DNA of 7,633 nucleotides from Gammaproteobacteria bacterium (GTDB lineage Bacteria; Pseudomonadota; Gammaproteobacteria; QNFN01). Numbering within the stretch: the first letter of the stretch is position 1; each line of letters starts with the position of its first letter. The position numbers were made by a program, and so were the translations under genes. The notes beneath the pieces were generated by a model, which saw nothing but the letters and a program-made list of their open reading frames with translations, was not told the DNA's origin and did not search any database. Location of the stretch: contig QNFN01000080.1 of the NCBI GenBank assembly GCA_003645555.1, forward strand, positions 1 to 7,633, given 5' to 3'. Positions 5,469 through 7,633 of this stretch are shown in pieces.

Positions 5469-6839
5469 ATGACCAGCACTCTCCGCGCCTGGCTCAGCGC
5501 CTCGGCGGTCTACCGTGATCCACGGGTCGTCGCCATCGGCTTTCTCGGTTTCTCCAGCGGCCTGCCGCTGGCACTGACCTTTGGCACGCTGACGTTGTGG
5601 CTGGCCGAGGTCGGCATCGACAAGACGACCATCGGTCTGTTCGCGTTGGCCGGTACGCCGTACACGCTGAAGTTCCTCTGGGCACCGCTGGTCGACCGCG
5701 TGCCGCTGCCATGGCTGACGCGCCGCTTCGGCCGCCGCCGCGGCTGGATGCTGGCGACCCAGGGAGCACTGGTACTCGCCATCGTGCTGCTCGGCGGCAG
5801 CGATCCGGCCAATGCCCCGACCGCGACTGCCCTGCTCGCCTTCGCCGTGGCCTTCTGTTCAGCCACCCCGGCCATCGCCATCGACGCCTACCGCGTCGAG
5901 TCCCTTGACGAACCCCGCTACGGCGCCGGCGCGGCAATGGTCGTCCTCGGCTACCGCATCGGCATGCTGGTCTCCGGCGCCGGGGCCCTCTATGCGGCAA
6001 GTTTTTCCGACTGGCAGGCCGCCTACGTGCTGATGGCGATGCTGATGAGTGTCGGCATCATCACCGTACTGCTGAACCCGGAGCCGCCGGTGGTCGACTC
6101 CCCCGAGTCACGCGCCCAGCAGGCCCGAATCGCACGCTTCCTCCAGCAACGCCCCGACCTGCGCGGCGCCGCCGGCCGCACGCTCGCCTGGCTCCACTCC
6201 GCGGTCATCGCCCCGTTTGCCGAGTTTCTCACTCGCCCCGGTTGGCTCACCGTGCTGGCGTTCATCATGCTCTACAAGTTCGGTGATGCGCTGGCCGGGG
6301 TCATGGGCAACCCGTTCTACGTCGAACTCGGTTTCAGCAAAATCGAGATTGCCAACGTCACCAAGGCGTTCGGCCTCGCTGCAACCATCGCTGGCGGCTT
6401 TATTGGTGGCCTGCTGGTCAGTCGTCTCGGTATTCTGAAAAGCCTGTGGATCTGCGGGCTGCTGCAGATGGCGTCGAACCTGATGTTCGTCGTCCAGGCG
6501 CTGGCCGGTTACGATCTCACCGTGCTGACGCTGACCATCGGCCTGGAGAACCTTGCCGGAGGCATGGGCACGGCGGCATTCGTCGCCTACCTGTCGAGCC
6601 TGTGCAACCTCGCCTACACCGCGACCCAGTACGCGTTGCTGTCATCATTGGCGGCGTTCGGGCGCACCCTGCTGTCGTCGTCCGGTGGCTGGCTCGCTGA
6701 CCAGTTCGACTGGGTAATCTTCTTCCTGCTGACCACGGCGGCGGCGCTACCTGGGCTGGTGCTGCTGTGGTGGCTGGCTCGACGCTACTCACCCCAAAAA
6801 GGGGTTGGCGGCCAATCCCTGAGTGATACAGCCAGCTAG
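5469..6839 (+). CDS. AmpG-like MFS permease (muropeptide transporter family)
   Basis: This 456-residue inner-membrane protein has about 12 hydrophobic segments. The N-terminal block FLGFSSGLPLALTFGTLTLW (25-44) and TIGLFALAGTPYTLKFLWAP (54-73) closely follow E. coli AmpG. They are followed by VDR and the basic loop RRFGRRRGWMLATQ (85-98), the usual MFS turn. IAIDAYRVE (136-144) corresponds to the AmpG DAYR region, and LYKFGDALAG (268-277) with GLENLAGGMGTAAFVAYLS (358-376) complete the family pattern. AmpG imports GlcNAc-anhydro-MurNAc peptides for cell-wall recycling and thereby influences AmpC beta-lactamase induction in some species. At 456 residues it is somewhat shorter than E. coli AmpG (about 491). 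The ATG at 5469-5471 has no clear ribosome site, and the leader runs into the repeat dimer. Family membership is strong; the precise muropeptide substrate is inferred. Confidence 0.88.
   Translation: MTSTLRAWLSASAVYRDPRVVAIGFLGFSSGLPLALTFGTLTLWLAEVGIDKTTIGLFALAGTPYTLKFLWAPLVDRVPLPWLTRRFGRRRGWMLATQGALVLAIVLLGGSDPANAPTATALLAFAVAFCSATPAIAIDAYRVESLDEPRYGAGAAMVVLGYRIGMLVSGAGALYAASFSDWQAAYVLMAMLMSVGIITVLLNPEPPVVDSPESRAQQARIARFLQQRPDLRGAAGRTLAWLHSAVIAPFAEFLTRPGWLTVLAFIMLYKFGDALAGVMGNPFYVELGFSKIEIANVTKAFGLAATIAGGFIGGLLVSRLGILKSLWICGLLQMASNLMFVVQALAGYDLTVLTLTIGLENLAGGMGTAAFVAYLSSLCNLAYTATQYALLSSLAAFGRTLLSSSGGWLADQFDWVIFFLLTTAAALPGLVLLWWLARRYSPQKGVGGQSLSDTAS
6791..6815. other. Two adjacent small hairpins in the 3' end of the AmpG-like gene
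   Basis: ACCCC (6791-6795) pairs with GGGGT (6801-6805) around AAAAA. TTGGC (6805-6809) and GCCAA (6811-6815) form a near-perfect palindrome directly after it, sharing one base. Both lie inside the last 20 codons, in the cytosolic tail after the final membrane helix. There is no T-tract, so a terminator role is unlikely; they may slow decay of the mRNA 3' end. Confidence 0.35.
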
Positions 6840-7102
6840 TGGCGAGGCAAAACCGCCTCCGCGAGCACCTGATTCTGATGGGAAGTGAGGGTATCGCATC
6901 GTGGTCTGGTCCGGGAGTTGTCCTGACGGACAGGCCGGATAGCACAACTACAATCCCGTCGCCTCCACAGGGGCCGCCCTCCACACCACAACGACATCCA
7001 TGAACTCGCCGGTGATCCACGGCCCGGCAGCAGCTTTGTGCCTTGCACCTCATGGAGCTAGAATGCGCCCCCCTCCAGCGGTCGCCTGCCGCTCCCTAGC
7101 CG
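6840..7102. other. Intergenic region between the AmpG-like gene and mfd
   Basis: No convincing gene is present in these 263 bp. Visible structure includes a small inverted repeat, AGTTGT at 6916-6921 with ACAACT at 6944-6949. It encloses CCTG (6922-6925) and CAGG (6931-6934), which can also pair. The mfd promoter candidate is at 7036-7064. An in-frame TAG at 7097-7099 stops any upstream extension of mfd. No T-rich intrinsic terminator is seen for the permease gene. Confidence 0.5.
7036..7064 (+). promoter_or_regulatory. Candidate sigma-70 promoter for mfd
   Basis: TTGTGC (7036-7041; matches the first three bases of TTGACA) is 17 bp from TAGAAT (7059-7064; 5 of 6 matches to TATAAT). Transcription would start near 7071, giving a leader of about 32 nt before the mfd ATG. 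The -10 box and spacing are good and the -35 box is weak. Confidence 0.45.
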
Positions 7103-7633
7103 ATGCCTGAAACCGAACGCCACTCCCCACTCGATCCTCCACTGCCTGACCGTGACGGCCAGCAGCTGACCTGGGGTCATCTGCCGCAGAGCGCCACGGC
7201 ACTGGCCTTGGTGCAAGCGGCCCGGCGCCACTCCGGACCGCTGGTCGTGGTCGCACCTGACACACCAACCGCCGACCGTCTCGAGAACGCGCTGCGCTTC
7301 TTCGCTGGCGACGATGGGCTCGAAGTGCACGGTCTGCCCGACTGGGAGACCTTGCCCTACGACCTCTTCTCGCCACACCAGGACATCGTCTCGCAGCGAC
7401 TGGCAACCCTCTACCGGTTGCCGGATCTGGCCACCGGCATCCTGCTGCTGCCGATGTCGACACTGATGCAGCGACTGCCGCCCATACCCTACGTCACCGA
7501 CAACGTGCTACTGCTCGACAGCGGTGCACAACTCGACATGGACGCCCTCCGCCAGCGACTTGCCGCTGCTGGTTATCGCAGCGTCGCCCAGGTGATGGAG
7601 CATGGCGAATTCGCTGTCCGGGGAGCCTTGCTC
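7103..7633 (+). CDS. mfd: Transcription-repair coupling factor Mfd, N-terminal part (3'-truncated)
   Basis: The frame is open from the ATG at 7103-7105 to the window edge, giving 177 residues of a protein usually about 1150 long. LPDWETLPYDLFSPHQD (78-94) is the characteristic Mfd N-terminal motif, shared with the UvrB-like domain 1. MSTLMQRLPP (118-127) and GYRSVAQVMEHGEFAVRGA (157-175) also match E. coli Mfd closely from memory. Mfd binds RNA polymerase stalled at DNA damage, pushes it off with its RecG-like translocase, and recruits UvrA through this N-terminal UvrB-homology region. The helicase, polymerase-binding and C-terminal domains lie beyond the window. An in-frame TAG at 7097-7099 rules out a start further upstream. 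No clear ribosome site precedes the ATG. It probably has its own promoter at 7036-7064. Confidence 0.95.
   Translation, partial: MPETERHSPLDPPLPDRDGQQLTWGHLPQSATALALVQAARRHSGPLVVVAPDTPTADRLENALRFFAGDDGLEVHGLPDWETLPYDLFSPHQDIVSQRLATLYRLPDLATGILLLPMSTLMQRLPPIPYVTDNVLLLDSGAQLDMDALRQRLAAAGYRSVAQVMEHGEFAVRGALL

Noticed and set aside
5197..5472. Small open frames of 62 to 91 codons through the repeat region, on both strands
   Set aside because: They consist of translated repeat sequence with internal duplications, have no ribosome sites, and include frames that overlap the AmpG-like start.
6517..7053. Minus-strand open frame of 178 codons covering the end of the AmpG-like gene and the spacer
   Set aside because: Most of it is antisense to conserved membrane segments, and its Cys/Arg/Gly-rich translation resembles no protein family I know.
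7050..7463. Minus-strand open frames of up to 137 codons opposite the start of mfd
   Set aside because: The plus-strand frame encodes an unmistakable Mfd N-terminus; the antisense frames are shadows.

Overview
The window is GC-rich, gene-dense chromosomal DNA. It most likely comes from a gammaproteobacterium: the Mfd N-terminus and the AmpG-like permease both resemble gammaproteobacterial versions, and the intergenic repeats begin with a GTAGGAGCGG-type motif common in that class. I cannot assign a genus. No rRNA, tRNA, CRISPR array, transposase or phage gene is visible.

Layout. Positions 2-487 (+) hold the C-terminal part of an alpha/beta hydrolase that begins before the window. Facing it is a leftward three-gene cluster: a hydroxyacid-oxoacid transhydrogenase (HOT, an iron-type alcohol dehydrogenase relative; 4631-3357), a membrane sensor with PP2C phosphatase and RsbW-like kinase domains (3326-951), and a STAS-domain anti-sigma-factor antagonist (888-505). 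Divergent from HOT, across a 128-bp intergenic region, is a PaaI-like hotdog thioesterase (4760-5200, +). A 268-bp repeat-rich spacer (5201-5468) follows; it contains a degenerate 108-bp-period tandem duplication and a strong hairpin. Next come an AmpG-like MFS permease (5469-6839, +), a 263-bp spacer with a candidate promoter, and the first 177 codons of mfd (7103 to the window end, +).

How the genes work together. The phosphatase/kinase fusion and the STAS protein form a probable partner-switching module. An extracytoplasmic signal sensed by the dCache-like domain would set the balance between dephosphorylation (PP2C domain) and phosphorylation (HATPase domain) of a serine in the STAS protein, which then controls an unseen partner. 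No sigma factor, diguanylate cyclase or other output gene lies in the window. HOT sits only 30 bp upstream of the sensor gene and is probably co-transcribed with it, which is an unusual metabolic neighbour for a signalling switch. The AmpG-like permease (muropeptide import and recycling) and Mfd (transcription-coupled repair) look like independent housekeeping genes.

I do not see strong evidence for an entirely new system. The points most worth a second look are the HOT plus partner-switch cluster and the 108-bp-period repeat dimer before the ampG-like gene.
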